From assembly GCA_944381615.1 (NCBI GenBank), contig CALWLT010000032.1:1-64000 (forward strand): a stretch of 64,000 nt of DNA, written 5' to 3'. Within the stretch, counting starts at the first letter, position 1, and each line of letters begins with the position of its first letter. The stretch is from an uncultured Lachnospiraceae bacterium. Lineage in GTDB: Bacteria; Bacillota; Clostridia; Lachnospirales; Lachnospiraceae. The notes beneath the pieces were generated by a model, which was not told where the DNA came from, searched no databases, and was given only the letters and a program-made list of their open reading frames with translations. Shown here one piece after another: positions 23,111 through 31,511 of the stretch. The translations under genes were made by a program, and so were the position numbers.

Positions 23111-24805
23111 TCAGGCCAGATCCATGCCGCAGGGGGCGGCGGTGCGGGCCATGGCGCGGTCGCCGGTGACGGCCTGATAGAGGCGGAAGCCTCCGGCGAT
23201 GTTGAAACACTCGTATCCGCGGCCGGTCAGGATGCGGCAGGCGATATAGCTGCGAAGGCCGCTCTGGCAGAGCACGTAAACGGGTTTCCCCGGTCGGATT
23301 TCAGGAAGGCGTTCCCGGAGCTGATCGAGCGGAATGTGGAGAAAACCGTCGATGCGGCCCGCGGCGTATTCTTCGTCGGTGCGCACGTCCAGGAGAATCA
23401 CGCTTCCGTCTTTGGGAAGGGTGTCCGCCTGATCGGCGTGAAGCTGCCGGACGGTTCCCGTGGCCAGGTTTTCGATCAGAAAACCTGCCATATTGACCGG
23501 ATCCTTTGCCGAGGAATAAGGCGGAGCATAGGCCAGGTCGAGATCTTTCAGCCCGATTGCGTTAAGGCCTCCGAGAATGGCGGCGGCGATCACGTCGATG
23601 CGCTTGTCGGCGCCGTCATAACCGATGATCTGAGCGCCCAGGAGGCGGTACGTGTGTTTCTCGAACACGACCTTCATGGTCATCAGCTGCCCGCCGGGGT
23701 AATAGCCGGCGTGGTTCATAGGCGAGAGGATGACGCTGTCGGCGTCGATGCCGGCCTGTGCGGCGGCGGTCTCGTTCAGTCCGGTGGAGGCGGCCGTCAG
23801 ATCGAAGACCCGCAGGACGGAGCTTCCGAGGGAGCCGGGATAGCGGCTGTCGCGGCCGCAGATGTTGTCGGCGGCGATGCGCCCCTGCCGGTTGGCCGGG
23901 CCCGCGAGGGAAATGAGGGTTTCCTGTCCGCTGATCAGGTGGGTAACCTGTACGGCGTCCCCTGCGGCGTAAACATCGGGAACGGAGGTTTCCATGCGAT
24001 CGTTGACCAGAATGCTGCCGCGGACGCCGGTTTTCAGGCCGGCCTGTGCGGCAAGCCGCGAATCGGGCGCGACGCCGATGGCCAGGATGGCCAGATCGGC
24101 CGTGAGCGGTTCGGCGTCTTTCAAAAGGACGCGCAGCCCGTCTGCGGTTTCTTCAAAACCGGTTACGGTCTGGCCCAGGGCGAGCCGGACGCCGTGCTTT
24201 CGCATTTCGCAGTGCAGGAAGGACGCCATGTCCGCGTCGAAGGGGGCCAGCAGCTGGGAGCGGCCCTCGGCGACGGTTACCTCAAGGCCGAGCCGCCGCA
24301 GATTTTCGGCCAGCTCGACGCCGATGAAGCCGCCGCCGATCAGAACGGCCGAGCGGGGCCGGTTTTTTTCAATGTAAGATCGGATGCGCAGCGTATCTTC
24401 AACGGTGCGCAGGGTAAAGAGCCGTTGGCTGGAAAGGCCGGGAAGCGGCGGGACAACCGGTTTTGCCCCGGGGGCGAGGAGGAGCCGGTCGTAGGGCTCT
24501 TCCCATTCCCGCCCGCTTTCCAGGTCCGTTACGGAGACGGTTTTTCGCTCCGGATGGATGGCGGTTACCTCGTGGCGCACGCGGGCGTCGATGCGAAACC
24601 GGGCAGAGAAGGCCTCCGGCGTCTGCAGCGTCAGTTCGGCTTCCTGCTCGATCACGCCTCCGATATAATAGGGAAGGCCGCAGTTGGCGTAGGAGATGTA
24701 GCCGGAACGCTCAAAAATCAGGATTTCGGCGTTTTCGTCCAGCCTGCGGATCCGGGCGGCGGCGGTGGCGCCTGCGGCCACGCCGCCCACGATGACGGTT
24801 TTCAT
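23111..24805 (-). CDS. cdr: CoA-disulfide reductase/persulfide reductase with C-terminal rhodanese domain
   Basis: The 564-residue flavoprotein starts with the FAD motif MKTVIVGGVAAGATAAAR and has redox cysteine C42 in SYANCGLPY, the single active-site cysteine of CoA-disulfide reductases. An NAD(P)H motif VLIGGGFIGVELAENL and a second FAD motif VYAAGDAVQV follow. The last 110 residues are a rhodanese domain with C513 in CQSGLRS. Such fusions reduce CoA disulfide, CoA persulfide or polysulfide and handle sulfane sulfur. It follows thioredoxin by 24 bases. Confidence 0.88.
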   Translation of the reverse strand: MKTVIVGGVAAGATAAARIRRLDENAEILIFERSGYISYANCGLPYYIGGVIEQEAELTLQTPEAFSARFRIDARVRHEVTAIHPERKTVSVTDLESGREWEEPYDRLLLAPGAKPVVPPLPGLSSQRLFTLRTVEDTLRIRSYIEKNRPRSAVLIGGGFIGVELAENLRRLGLEVTVAEGRSQLLAPFDADMASFLHCEMRKHGVRLALGQTVTGFEETADGLRVLLKDAEPLTADLAILAIGVAPDSRLAAQAGLKTGVRGSILVNDRMETSVPDVYAAGDAVQVTHLISGQETLISLAGPANRQGRIAADNICGRDSRYPGSLGSSVLRVFDLTAASTGLNETAAAQAGIDADSVILSPMNHAGYYPGGQLMTMKVVFEKHTYRLLGAQIIGYDGADKRIDVIAAAILGGLNAIGLKDLDLAYAPPYSSAKDPVNMAGFLIENLATGTVRQLHADQADTLPKDGSVILLDVRTDEEYAAGRIDGFLHIPLDQLRERLPEIRPGKPVYVLCQSGLRSYIACRILTGRGYECFNIAGGFRLYQAVTGDRAMARTAAPCGMDLA

Positions 24806-24829
24806 GGGGTAAGACCTCCTTTTTGAATG

Positions 24830-25138
24830 TTATAAAAGCCCCAGAATCTGGCTTTTGGGGCGCGCACCGGTTGCGCGGTTTGTGATTTTGCCGTTTTTCA
24901 TGACGATCAGGGTGGGAATGCTCATGACCTGGAACTGGGCGGCCAGCTCCGGCTGCTCGTCCACGTTGATTTTTCCGACCCGGATATCCGTCCGCTCGGC
25001 GGCGATCTCGTCCACGACGGGGCTTACCATGCGGCAGGGGCCGCACCAGGCTGCCCAGAAATCCAGCAGAACAGGTTTTTCTGAATGTAAGACCTCTTCC
25101 TGAAAATTATTTTTGGTAATGGTAAGAACAGCTGACAT
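24830..25138 (-). CDS. trxA: Thioredoxin
   Basis: The 102-residue protein has the thioredoxin fold with active site WCGPC (C32, C35), the buried aspartate in LLDFWAAW and the cis-proline in VMSIPTLIVMKNG. AAGGAGG precedes the ATG. It sits between the ferredoxin/Fe-S membrane pair and the CoA-disulfide reductase and may deliver electrons to thiol substrates of that group. No thioredoxin reductase is in the window. Confidence 0.93.
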   Translation of the reverse strand: MSAVLTITKNNFQEEVLHSEKPVLLDFWAAWCGPCRMVSPVVDEIAAERTDIRVGKINVDEQPELAAQFQVMSIPTLIVMKNGKITNRATGARPKSQILGLL

Positions 25139-25189
25139 AAATGTACCTCCTTATTCGTTTTATCTTGTAGCAGATGGGTTTGCGGGATT

Positions 25190-25783
25190 TCAGAGCGGGC
25201 GCCGCCCGCCGCTTTTGGCCTGGCAGATGAGCTGCGTCATGGTGCCCATGGGGCAGTAGACGCACCAGCTGCGGGGCTTAAAGAGCGCCATGGTAAGCAG
25301 GCCGAGGATCGTGGACGTCAGCATGACGCTGTAGAATCCGAAGGCGAACTGGACGGCGCCGTCCGGCAGCCGGGGAAAGGCCGCCTCCTGCCAGGCGTGT
25401 TCCCAGGGAAGGCGGAAGGTCCACAGAAGCGTGACCGCCTGGTTCAGATCCTTTGCGCCCGCGAATACCAGCGCGGTGTTGAAAAGCATCTGAAGAAACA
25501 TGACCAGGAAAAAAATCAGGAAACCGTAGCGGAAAGCCCTGCTCTTCATCCAGCCGGGAACGTCGCGCCTGCGGGAGAGCCCGAAGCGGCCGCCCAGAAG
25601 CCCGAACAGCTGGCCGCGGCCGCAGTAGCGGTTGCAGTAGCCCTTGCTGCCCGCCGCCAGAGCGATGATCAGCGGGAGAAAGAAGCAAAAGAGCCCCAGC
25701 CAGGCGAACAGGATGTTGAAAAATCCCAGGATCAGGTAGGCCAGGGAAGCAATCCAGAGATAGTCATACCAGTGTTTTTTCAT
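25190..25783 (-). CDS. Polytopic 4Fe-4S membrane protein (NapH/NosR-like)
   Basis: The 197-residue protein has four or five membrane segments. Two cysteine groups, GYCNRYCGRGQLF after segment two and WCVYCPMGTMTQLIC near the end, resemble the CxxxCP ligands of NapH/NosR-type electron-transfer proteins. It is shorter than NapH and lacks the soluble double ferredoxin domain, which is instead encoded by the upstream 83-residue gene whose end overlaps it (ATGA). The pair probably passes electrons across or along the membrane. The partner enzyme is unknown. Confidence 0.75.
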   Translation of the reverse strand: MKKHWYDYLWIASLAYLILGFFNILFAWLGLFCFFLPLIIALAAGSKGYCNRYCGRGQLFGLLGGRFGLSRRRDVPGWMKSRAFRYGFLIFFLVMFLQMLFNTALVFAGAKDLNQAVTLLWTFRLPWEHAWQEAAFPRLPDGAVQFAFGFYSVMLTSTILGLLTMALFKPRSWCVYCPMGTMTQLICQAKSGGRRPL

Positions 25784-26031
25784 GCGTTTCCCTCCCTGTT
25801 TCCTGCCGTTTTACCGTCTGGCGCGGCGGTTTCGAGGATCTGAATGACGGATGCGGGACATTCGGCCGCGCAGCGTCCGCAGCCGACGCAGCGCGCCGGA
25901 TCGACGACGGCCGTGACGCCGTGCGCGATGCGGATAGCTGACAGCGGGCAGACTCTGACGCAGCAGCCGCAGGCCACGCAGAGACGGCTGTCGACCGCCG
26001 CCGTTTTTTTTGGACGTTTCCGGATTTCCAT
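25780..26031 (-). CDS. 2[4Fe-4S] ferredoxin
   Basis: The 83-residue protein contains two CxxCxxCxxxCP clusters (LCVACGCCVRVCPLSAI and RCVGCGRCAAECPASVI). A basic N-terminus (MEIRKRPKKT) may favour binding to an acidic partner. GGGAGG at 26040-26045 (minus strand) is 8 bases from ATG. It is the first gene of a leftward group with the Fe-S membrane protein, and a promoter with a palindrome at -41 lies just upstream. Confidence 0.88.
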   Translation of the reverse strand: MEIRKRPKKTAAVDSRLCVACGCCVRVCPLSAIRIAHGVTAVVDPARCVGCGRCAAECPASVIQILETAAPDGKTAGNREGNA

Positions 26032-26060
26032 GGCGGGTACCTCCCGTAATTGATGGGTTC

Positions 26061-26101
26061 AGTATAGCAGAGAAACGCCCGCGCTTCCGTGACCTTGTCA
26101 C
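26061..26101 (-). promoter_or_regulatory. Ferredoxin promoter with palindrome centred near -41
   Basis: On the minus strand TATACT (26061-26066) is a good -10 and predicts transcription from about 26054. The inverted repeat GTGAC-N3-GTCAC at 26089-26101 is centred at about -41, where class II activators of the CRP/FNR superfamily bind over a poor -35. Half-sites TGTGAC/GTCAC resemble CRP but are spaced one base short. A Rex-like redox regulator is another option. Confidence 0.5.
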
Positions 26102-26132
26102 AAAGCGGGGCCGGGGCGGGAGAAAAAATGAC

Positions 26133-26161
26133 TTGCCGAATAACTCATTTTAATGTAGAAT
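26133..26161 (+). promoter_or_regulatory. Promoter of the ireB-yqgF operon
   Basis: TTGCCG at 26133-26138 and TAGAAT at 26156-26161 are separated by 17 bases on the plus strand, divergent from the ferredoxin promoter. Transcription would start about 26168, giving a short leader. Confidence 0.6.
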
Positions 26162-26195
26162 AGATGAGAGTAGTTAGAAGGACGTGAATAAGATC

Positions 26196-26459
26196 ATGGG
26201 CGATATCAGTAATACACAATTTTTTAAAGCAGTACAGGATGAGAAAAAGCTGGACGCCAGCCAGGTTCTGGAAAAGGTCTATGTCGCTCTGACGGAGAAG
26301 GGCTACAACCCGATTAATCAGATTGTCGGCTATATTATGTCTGGGGATCCGACGTACATTACCAGTCATAAGAGCGCCAGAAGCCTGATTATGAAGGTAG
26401 AGCGGGACGAAATTCTGGAAGAGCTTGTGAAGGTTTACGTGGAGACAAAGCTGAGATAG
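26196..26459 (+). CDS. ireB: IreB-family regulatory phosphoprotein (UPF0297/YrzL)
   Basis: The 87-residue protein ([13 protein letters not shown], then [31 protein letters not shown]) matches the IreB family closely. IreB is a substrate of the PASTA-type Ser/Thr kinase and controls cephalosporin tolerance in enterococci; the phosphorylated threonines lie near the N-terminus. AGAAGGA at 26176-26182 is rather far from ATG 26196, and a GTG at 26184 is too close to it, so the start is not certain. It heads the conserved ireB-yqgF-DUF1292 group. Confidence 0.92.
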   Translation: MGDISNTQFFKAVQDEKKLDASQVLEKVYVALTEKGYNPINQIVGYIMSGDPTYITSHKSARSLIMKVERDEILEELVKVYVETKLR

Positions 26460-26529
26460 CTTCCGGACAAAAGACAGGGAAAAGACGGTTGGCGAAGGCC
26501 AGCTTGTTTTGTTGTGGGTAAAATAAGAT

Positions 26530-26991
26530 ATGAGAGTGCTGGGACTGGATTTCGGTTCCCGGACGACGGGGGTGGCGGTAAGCGATCCCCTGGGGCTGAC
26601 CGCGCAGGGACTGGAGACGATTGTCCGCAGGGAGGAGAACAAGCTGCGGAGGACCTGTGCGCGGATCGAGGAGCTGATCCGGGAGTACGAGATTGAAACC
26701 ATTGTTTTAGGGTATCCTAAAAATATGAACAACACGGTGGGAGAGCGCGCGGCAAAGACGGAAGCTTTTGCGGATATGCTGGCGCGCCGCACCGGCCTGC
26801 CCGTGATTTTATGGGATGAACGTCTGACTACGGCTGCCGCAGAGCAGATACTGATAGAGAGCGGCGTGCGCCGCGAAAACCGCAAGGATGTAATTGACAA
26901 GATTGCGGCCGTCCTGATTTTGCAGGGCTACCTGGACCGGCAGGCTGCGAATCGGGAAGAGGCAGAGGGAAAGGAAACGCAGGATGAGTGA
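26530..26991 (+). CDS. yqgF: YqgF/RuvX-family Holliday junction resolvase-like nuclease
   Basis: The 153-residue protein has an RNase H-like fold: [21 protein letters not shown] with the first catalytic aspartate, [18 protein letters not shown], and [17 protein letters not shown]. The family takes part in 16S rRNA maturation and has been proposed to act on recombination intermediates. It overlaps the next gene by 8 bases. Confidence 0.93.
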   Translation: MRVLGLDFGSRTTGVAVSDPLGLTAQGLETIVRREENKLRRTCARIEELIREYEIETIVLGYPKNMNNTVGERAAKTEAFADMLARRTGLPVILWDERLTTAAAEQILIESGVRRENRKDVIDKIAAVLILQGYLDRQAANREEAEGKETQDE

Positions 26992-27277
26992 TCTGGACGA
27001 GTTGACGGGCGGGCTGGAGAACAGCATCACGCTCACGACGGAGGATGGAGAGGAAGAAACTTTTTATGTGCTGGAAGAGACGGTCCAGAACGGACGGACG
27101 TATCTTCTGGTCAGCGATTCCAGAGAGGGAGACGGCGAGTGCTTCCTCCTGAGAGATAAATCGAACCCGGAGGACGCGGAGGCATCCTTTGAATTCGTGG
27201 ACGACGACGGAGAACTGGAGTATATGGCGCGGGTTTTCCAGGAGCTTTTGCGGGATCTGGGAGTCGAGATCGAGTAA
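26984..27277 (+). CDS. DUF1292 family protein (YrzB-like)
   Basis: This small acidic protein of 97 residues ([19 protein letters not shown], then YLLVSD and [21 protein letters not shown]) is the usual third member of the ireB-yqgF cluster in Firmicutes. Its function is not known. It overlaps yqgF. The 160 bases between it and RNase J hold no gene and no clear terminator. Confidence 0.85.
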   Translation: MSDLDELTGGLENSITLTTEDGEEETFYVLEETVQNGRTYLLVSDSREGDGECFLLRDKSNPEDAEASFEFVDDDGELEYMARVFQELLRDLGVEIE

Positions 27278-27437
27278 AAAACGCTGTGCTTTCCGGCGGG
27301 CGTGCAGGGAAAGCTGCCGCGAAAGAAGCTGGCGGGCGGGCCGGGAGAACGTGCCGCCGGGGCAGAGAGCGGAAAACGGACGGGAAGAACGGGACGGAAA
27401 ACGAACACAGTAAACGAAACATGCGGAGGTGCAATAT

Positions 27438-29105
27438 TTGAAACAGGAAAACAAACATAATAAGGTAAAGATCATTCCGCTGGGAGGGCTGGAACAGATC
27501 GGCATGAACATGACTGCCTTTGAGTACGAGGACAGTATTATTGTCGTGGACTGCGGTCTGGCTTTTCCCAGCGACGATATGCTGGGGATCGATCTGGTCA
27601 TCCCGGATGTCACGTATCTGAAAAACAATCTGGATAAGGTCAAGGGCTTCGTCATTACGCACGGCCACGAGGATCACATCGGCGCGCTGCCCTACGTCCT
27701 CCGGGATGTTCCGGCGCCGGTTTACGGCACGAAGCTGACCATCGGACTGATCGAGCACAAGCTGAAGGAACACAACATGATGAAGACGGTGCGGCGCAAG
27801 GTGGTAAAGCACGGCCAGTCTATCAATCTGGGGTGCTTCCGCATCGAATTTATCAAGACGAACCACAGCATCGTGGACGCGTCGGCGCTGGCGATCTTCA
27901 CGCCGGCCGGCACTATCGTCCACACGGGAGATTTTAAGATTGACTATACGCCGGTGTTTGGCGAGCCGGCGGATCTGCAGCGCTTTGCGGAGCTGGGAAG
28001 AAAGGGCGTGCTGGCCCTGATGTGCGACAGCACCAACGCCACGCGGCCGGGCTTTACGATGTCGGAGCGGACGGTGGGCCATACGTTTGACACGATTTTT
28101 GCCGAGCACCAGAACAGCCGCATCATTGTGGCGACGTTTGCCTCCAATGTGGACCGCGTGCAGCAGATCATCAACTCGGCGTACAAGTACGGGCGCAAGG
28201 TTGTGGTGGAGGGCCGCAGCATGGTCAATGTCATCGGCATTGCCAGTGAGCTGGGCTATATCAATATCCCGGACAATACGCTGATCGACATCGAACATCT
28301 GAAGAATTACCGCAACGAGGATACGGTCCTGATCACGACGGGAAGCCAGGGCGAGTCGCTGGCGGCGCTGTCGCGCATGGCGGCGGATCTGCACAAGAAG
28401 GTGTCGATCATGCCGGGCGACGTGGTCATCTTAAGCTCCAACCCCATTCCCGGAAACGAGAAGGCGGTGGCCAAGGTAATCAACGAGCTCTCGATGAAGG
28501 GCGCGCAGGTTATCAACCAGGATACGCACGTATCGGGCCACGCCTGTCAGGAAGAGATCAAGCTGATGTATTCCCTGGTGCGTCCGAAATTCTCCATTCC
28601 CGTGCACGGCGAATACCGGCACCTGATGGCGCAGAAGGGCCTGGCGGAATCAATGGGGATTCCGAAGGAGAATATCATCATGATGTCCTCGGGCGACGTG
28701 GTGGAGTTAAGCGACGAGGGCTACCGGATTGCGGACCGCGTGCCGGCCGGCGGCATCCTGGTGGACGGCCTGGGCATCGGCGACGTGGGCAACATCGTCC
28801 TGCGCGACCGTCAGAACCTGGCGCAGAACGGCATCATCATCGTGGTGCTGACGCTGGAGAAATACAGCAATCAGCTGCTGGCGGGGCCGGATATTGTATC
28901 CCGGGGCTTTGTCTATGTGAGAGAGTCGGAGGATCTGATGGAAGAAGCCCAGAAGATCGTGGACGAGGCGGTGCAGGGCTGCTTAAAGCGCAGGGTCAGC
29001 GACTGGGGCAAGATCAAGAATATGATCCGGGACAGCTTAAGCGATTTCCTCTGGAAGAAGATGAAGCGCAATCCGATGATTCTGCCGATCATCATGGAGG
29101 TATAA
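27438..29105 (+). CDS. rnj: Ribonuclease J, TTG start
   Basis: The 555-residue protein is a beta-CASP metallo-beta-lactamase ribonuclease with both endonuclease and 5' exonuclease activity in mRNA turnover and rRNA processing. The zinc motif HGHEDH is at residues 75-80, followed by TNHSIVDASALAI, HTGDFKID, CDSTNATRPG, TFASNVDRVQQI (beta-CASP) and HVSGHACQEEIKLM, PVHGEYRHL. The TTG at 27438 is chosen because GGAGG at 27425-27429 lies 8 bases upstream; the in-frame GTG at 27429 overlaps that site. Confidence 0.93.
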   Translation: MKQENKHNKVKIIPLGGLEQIGMNMTAFEYEDSIIVVDCGLAFPSDDMLGIDLVIPDVTYLKNNLDKVKGFVITHGHEDHIGALPYVLRDVPAPVYGTKLTIGLIEHKLKEHNMMKTVRRKVVKHGQSINLGCFRIEFIKTNHSIVDASALAIFTPAGTIVHTGDFKIDYTPVFGEPADLQRFAELGRKGVLALMCDSTNATRPGFTMSERTVGHTFDTIFAEHQNSRIIVATFASNVDRVQQIINSAYKYGRKVVVEGRSMVNVIGIASELGYINIPDNTLIDIEHLKNYRNEDTVLITTGSQGESLAALSRMAADLHKKVSIMPGDVVILSSNPIPGNEKAVAKVINELSMKGAQVINQDTHVSGHACQEEIKLMYSLVRPKFSIPVHGEYRHLMAQKGLAESMGIPKENIIMMSSGDVVELSDEGYRIADRVPAGGILVDGLGIGDVGNIVLRDRQNLAQNGIIIVVLTLEKYSNQLLAGPDIVSRGFVYVRESEDLMEEAQKIVDEAVQGCLKRRVSDWGKIKNMIRDSLSDFLWKKMKRNPMILPIIMEV

Positions 29106-29171
29106 GTTCTTTTTTCCGGATCGGGAGGAGACGGAGCCGGGGGCCGCAATGCAGAACGGGAGAGGACGGAT

Positions 29172-29591
29172 ATGAGCCGGACAACGAACGAGATCAACCG
29201 GATTACGACGACGGTTATCAGCCTGTCGGCAAAAATTTTGTTTGCCGCGCTGGTTATTTTCCTGCTCTACGAGGGCGCGACGAGAGGGTACGCCCTCGGC
29301 TACGAGGTGTTTAACCCGGTCGCCGCGGAGGCGGCGCCGGGGCGGGACGTGGAATTTTCGGTCGGGGAGGGCGAGGGCCTTTTTACCGTGGCCGGCCGCC
29401 TGGAGGAGGCGGGGCTGATTGAGAGCCGCCTCGTTTTTGTCGCTCAGGCGGTGCTTTACGAATACGAGATTTACCCCGGGACGTATGTGTTAAACAGTTC
29501 GGAGACGTCCCGGGAGCTGCTGCAGAAGATGGACGAGGCCGCCGCGGAGGCGGCGCGGCAGGAGGCGGAAGAGGAAGATGACGGGCAATGA
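29172..29591 (+). CDS. MltG-like membrane protein lacking the catalytic domain
   Basis: The 139-residue product has one N-terminal membrane span (ILFAALVIFLLYEGA) and an extracellular domain, GEGEGLFTVAGRLEEAGLIES, with YPGTYVLNSS and TSRELLQKM. This matches the LysM-like first domain of the endolytic murein transglycosylase MltG/YceG. The catalytic domain that normally follows is absent, so it cannot be a transglycosylase by itself. It overlaps trmR by 14 bases. It may be an accessory or decoy form; a full MltG is expected elsewhere. Confidence 0.72.
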   Translation: MSRTTNEINRITTTVISLSAKILFAALVIFLLYEGATRGYALGYEVFNPVAAEAAPGRDVEFSVGEGEGLFTVAGRLEEAGLIESRLVFVAQAVLYEYEIYPGTYVLNSSETSRELLQKMDEAAAEAARQEAEEEDDGQ

Positions 29592-30228
29592 GCGGGTGGC
29601 GGCTTACCTGCGCTCCCTGGATGAGGGGGACGGGGCGCTCTGCGATGCGATTGGCGAGGAGGCGCGCGCGGCGCGCATTCCCGTGATCCGTCCGGAGACG
29701 GCCGCGCTGTTAAAGACGCTGATCGTGCTGGCCCGCCCGCGCCGGATCCTGGAGGTCGGGACGGCGGTGGGGTATTCGACCCTGCTGATGAGCCGGGTCA
29801 TGCCGGAGGGCTGCCATATTACGACGATTGAAAAATATGAAAAACGGATACCGGTTGCCAGGCGCAATTTTCAAAGGGCGGGAAAGGAGCCGTGCATCAC
29901 GCTTCTGGAGGGCGATGCGCAGGAGATACTGAAGACACTTTCCGGCCCTTATGATTTTATTTTTATGGATGCCGCCAAAGGACAGTATCTGGGCTGGCTG
30001 CCGGAGATCCTGCGGCTTCTTTCGCCGGGGGGCGTCCTTTTTTCGGATAACGTGATGCAGGACGGGGATCTGATCGAGTCGCGCTACGCCGTCAGGCGGC
30101 GCGACCGGACGATTCACGGGCGGATGCGCGGATATCTGTTCGCGCTCACGCACACGCCGCAGCTGCAGACGGCCGTAGTCCCCGTGGGGGACGGGGCGGC
30201 GGTCAGCGTGAAAAAAGAGAACGGATGA
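29578..30228 (+). CDS. trmR: tRNA 5-hydroxyuridine methyltransferase TrmR-like (YrrM)
   Basis: The 216-residue SAM enzyme shows ILEVGTAVGYSTLLMS (motif I), ITTIEKYEK, YDFIFMDAAKGQYLGWL and GVLFSDNVMQDG, as in the class I O-methyltransferase family of YrrM. TrmR methylates 5-hydroxyuridine at the tRNA wobble base. Its neighbour is a U32 peptidase-family protein, the same partnership as yrrM-yrrN-yrrO in Bacillus, where the U32 proteins make the hydroxyuridine. Confidence 0.87.
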   Translation: MTGNERVAAYLRSLDEGDGALCDAIGEEARAARIPVIRPETAALLKTLIVLARPRRILEVGTAVGYSTLLMSRVMPEGCHITTIEKYEKRIPVARRNFQRAGKEPCITLLEGDAQEILKTLSGPYDFIFMDAAKGQYLGWLPEILRLLSPGGVLFSDNVMQDGDLIESRYAVRRRDRTIHGRMRGYLFALTHTPQLQTAVVPVGDGAAVSVKKENG

Positions 30229-30257
30229 GAATACGAAAAGGATGAGGGTGCGAAGCG

Positions 30258-31511
30258 ATGCGTAAGGTGGAACTGCTGCTTCCGGCCGGCAGCCTCGAAG
30301 TGCTGAAGACGGCCGTGAATTACGGGGCGGACGCCGTTTATCTCGGCGGCGAGGCCTTCGGGCTGCGCGCGAAAGCGAAAAATTTTACGAATGAGGAGAT
30401 CCGCGAGGGGATCGCATTCGCCCATGCGCGCGGCGTGCGGGTCTATATTACCGCCAATATTCTGGCGCATAACGGCGATCTGGCCGGCGCAGAGGCGTAT
30501 TTTGAGGAGCTGCGCCCCATGGAGCCGGACGCCCTGATCATCTCGGATCCGGGGATTTTCGACGCTGCCCGGCGGGTTATGCCGCAGACGGAGATCCATA
30601 TCAGCACGCAGGCCAACAATACGAATTACGGGACGTTTCTGTTCTGGCGCCGGCTGGGGGCCAGCCGGGTGGTTACGGCCAGGGAGCTCAGCCTGGAAGA
30701 GATCCGGGAGATCCGCAGGCGGATCCCGCCGGAGATGGAGATCGAGAGCTTTGTCCACGGGGCCATGTGCATTTCCTATTCGGGGCGCTGCCTGCTGAGC
30801 AATTTCCTGGCGGGGCGCGACGCCAACCGCGGGGCCTGCACGCATCCCTGCCGCTGGAATTATGCGGTCATGGAGGAGACGCGCCCCGGAGAATATTTTC
30901 CGGTCTATGAAAATGAGAGGGGGACGTTCCTCTTTAATTCCAAGGATCTGTGCATGATCGATCACATTCCGGAGCTTCTGGAGGCGGGGATCGACAGCCT
31001 GAAGGTCGAGGGGCGGATGAAGACGGCGCTTTATGTGGCGACGGTGGCGCGCGCCTACCGGCGGGCGATCGACGATTACCGGGAAAGCCCGGAGAAGTAC
31101 CGGGCCAATCTTTCCTGGTACCGCGAGGAGGTCGCGCGCTGTACCATCCGCGCGTTTACCACCGGGTTTTATTTCGGCCGTCCGGACCGGATGGCGCAGA
31201 TCTATGACAACAGTACGTATCAGAAAAATTACGTGTACCTGGGAACCGCGGGAGAGAGCCGGGACGGCCTCGTCAGGCTGGAGCAGAAAAACAAGTTTTG
31301 CGTGGGCGAGACGGTGGAGATCATGAAGCCGGACGGCCGCAATGTGGCGGCTGTGGTGCGGGAAATCCGGGACGAAGAGGGAAACGGACGCCAGAGCGCG
31401 CCGCATGCCAGGGAGCTTTTGTGGGTGGACCTGGAAGGGAAGGCAGAGCCGCACGACGTGATCCGCCGGCAGGCTGAAGAGACGGGGGGGAGCGGATGTT
31501 CTGGATTTTAG
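30258..31511 (+). CDS. trhP: U32 peptidase-family tRNA hydroxylation protein TrhP-like
   Basis: The 417-residue protein begins KVELLLPAGSLEVLKTAVNYGADAVYLGG. It carries EIHISTQANNTN, the family signature ESFVHGAMCISYSGRCLLSNFL with its cysteines, GACTHPCRW, and SLKVEGRMKT. These proteins use prephenate and an Fe-S cluster to hydroxylate tRNA uridine 34. The adjacent trmR supports that role over proteolysis. Bacillus has two such genes in tandem; here only one is present. Confidence 0.87.
   Translation: MRKVELLLPAGSLEVLKTAVNYGADAVYLGGEAFGLRAKAKNFTNEEIREGIAFAHARGVRVYITANILAHNGDLAGAEAYFEELRPMEPDALIISDPGIFDAARRVMPQTEIHISTQANNTNYGTFLFWRRLGASRVVTARELSLEEIREIRRRIPPEMEIESFVHGAMCISYSGRCLLSNFLAGRDANRGACTHPCRWNYAVMEETRPGEYFPVYENERGTFLFNSKDLCMIDHIPELLEAGIDSLKVEGRMKTALYVATVARAYRRAIDDYRESPEKYRANLSWYREEVARCTIRAFTTGFYFGRPDRMAQIYDNSTYQKNYVYLGTAGESRDGLVRLEQKNKFCVGETVEIMKPDGRNVAAVVREIRDEEGNGRQSAPHARELLWVDLEGKAEPHDVIRRQAEETGGSGCSGF

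Noticed and set aside
22877..24826. 649-codon plus-strand open frame
   Set aside because: It is antisense to the CoA-disulfide reductase gene, whose motifs are complete; the opposite frame is low-complexity Gly/Ala/Arg.
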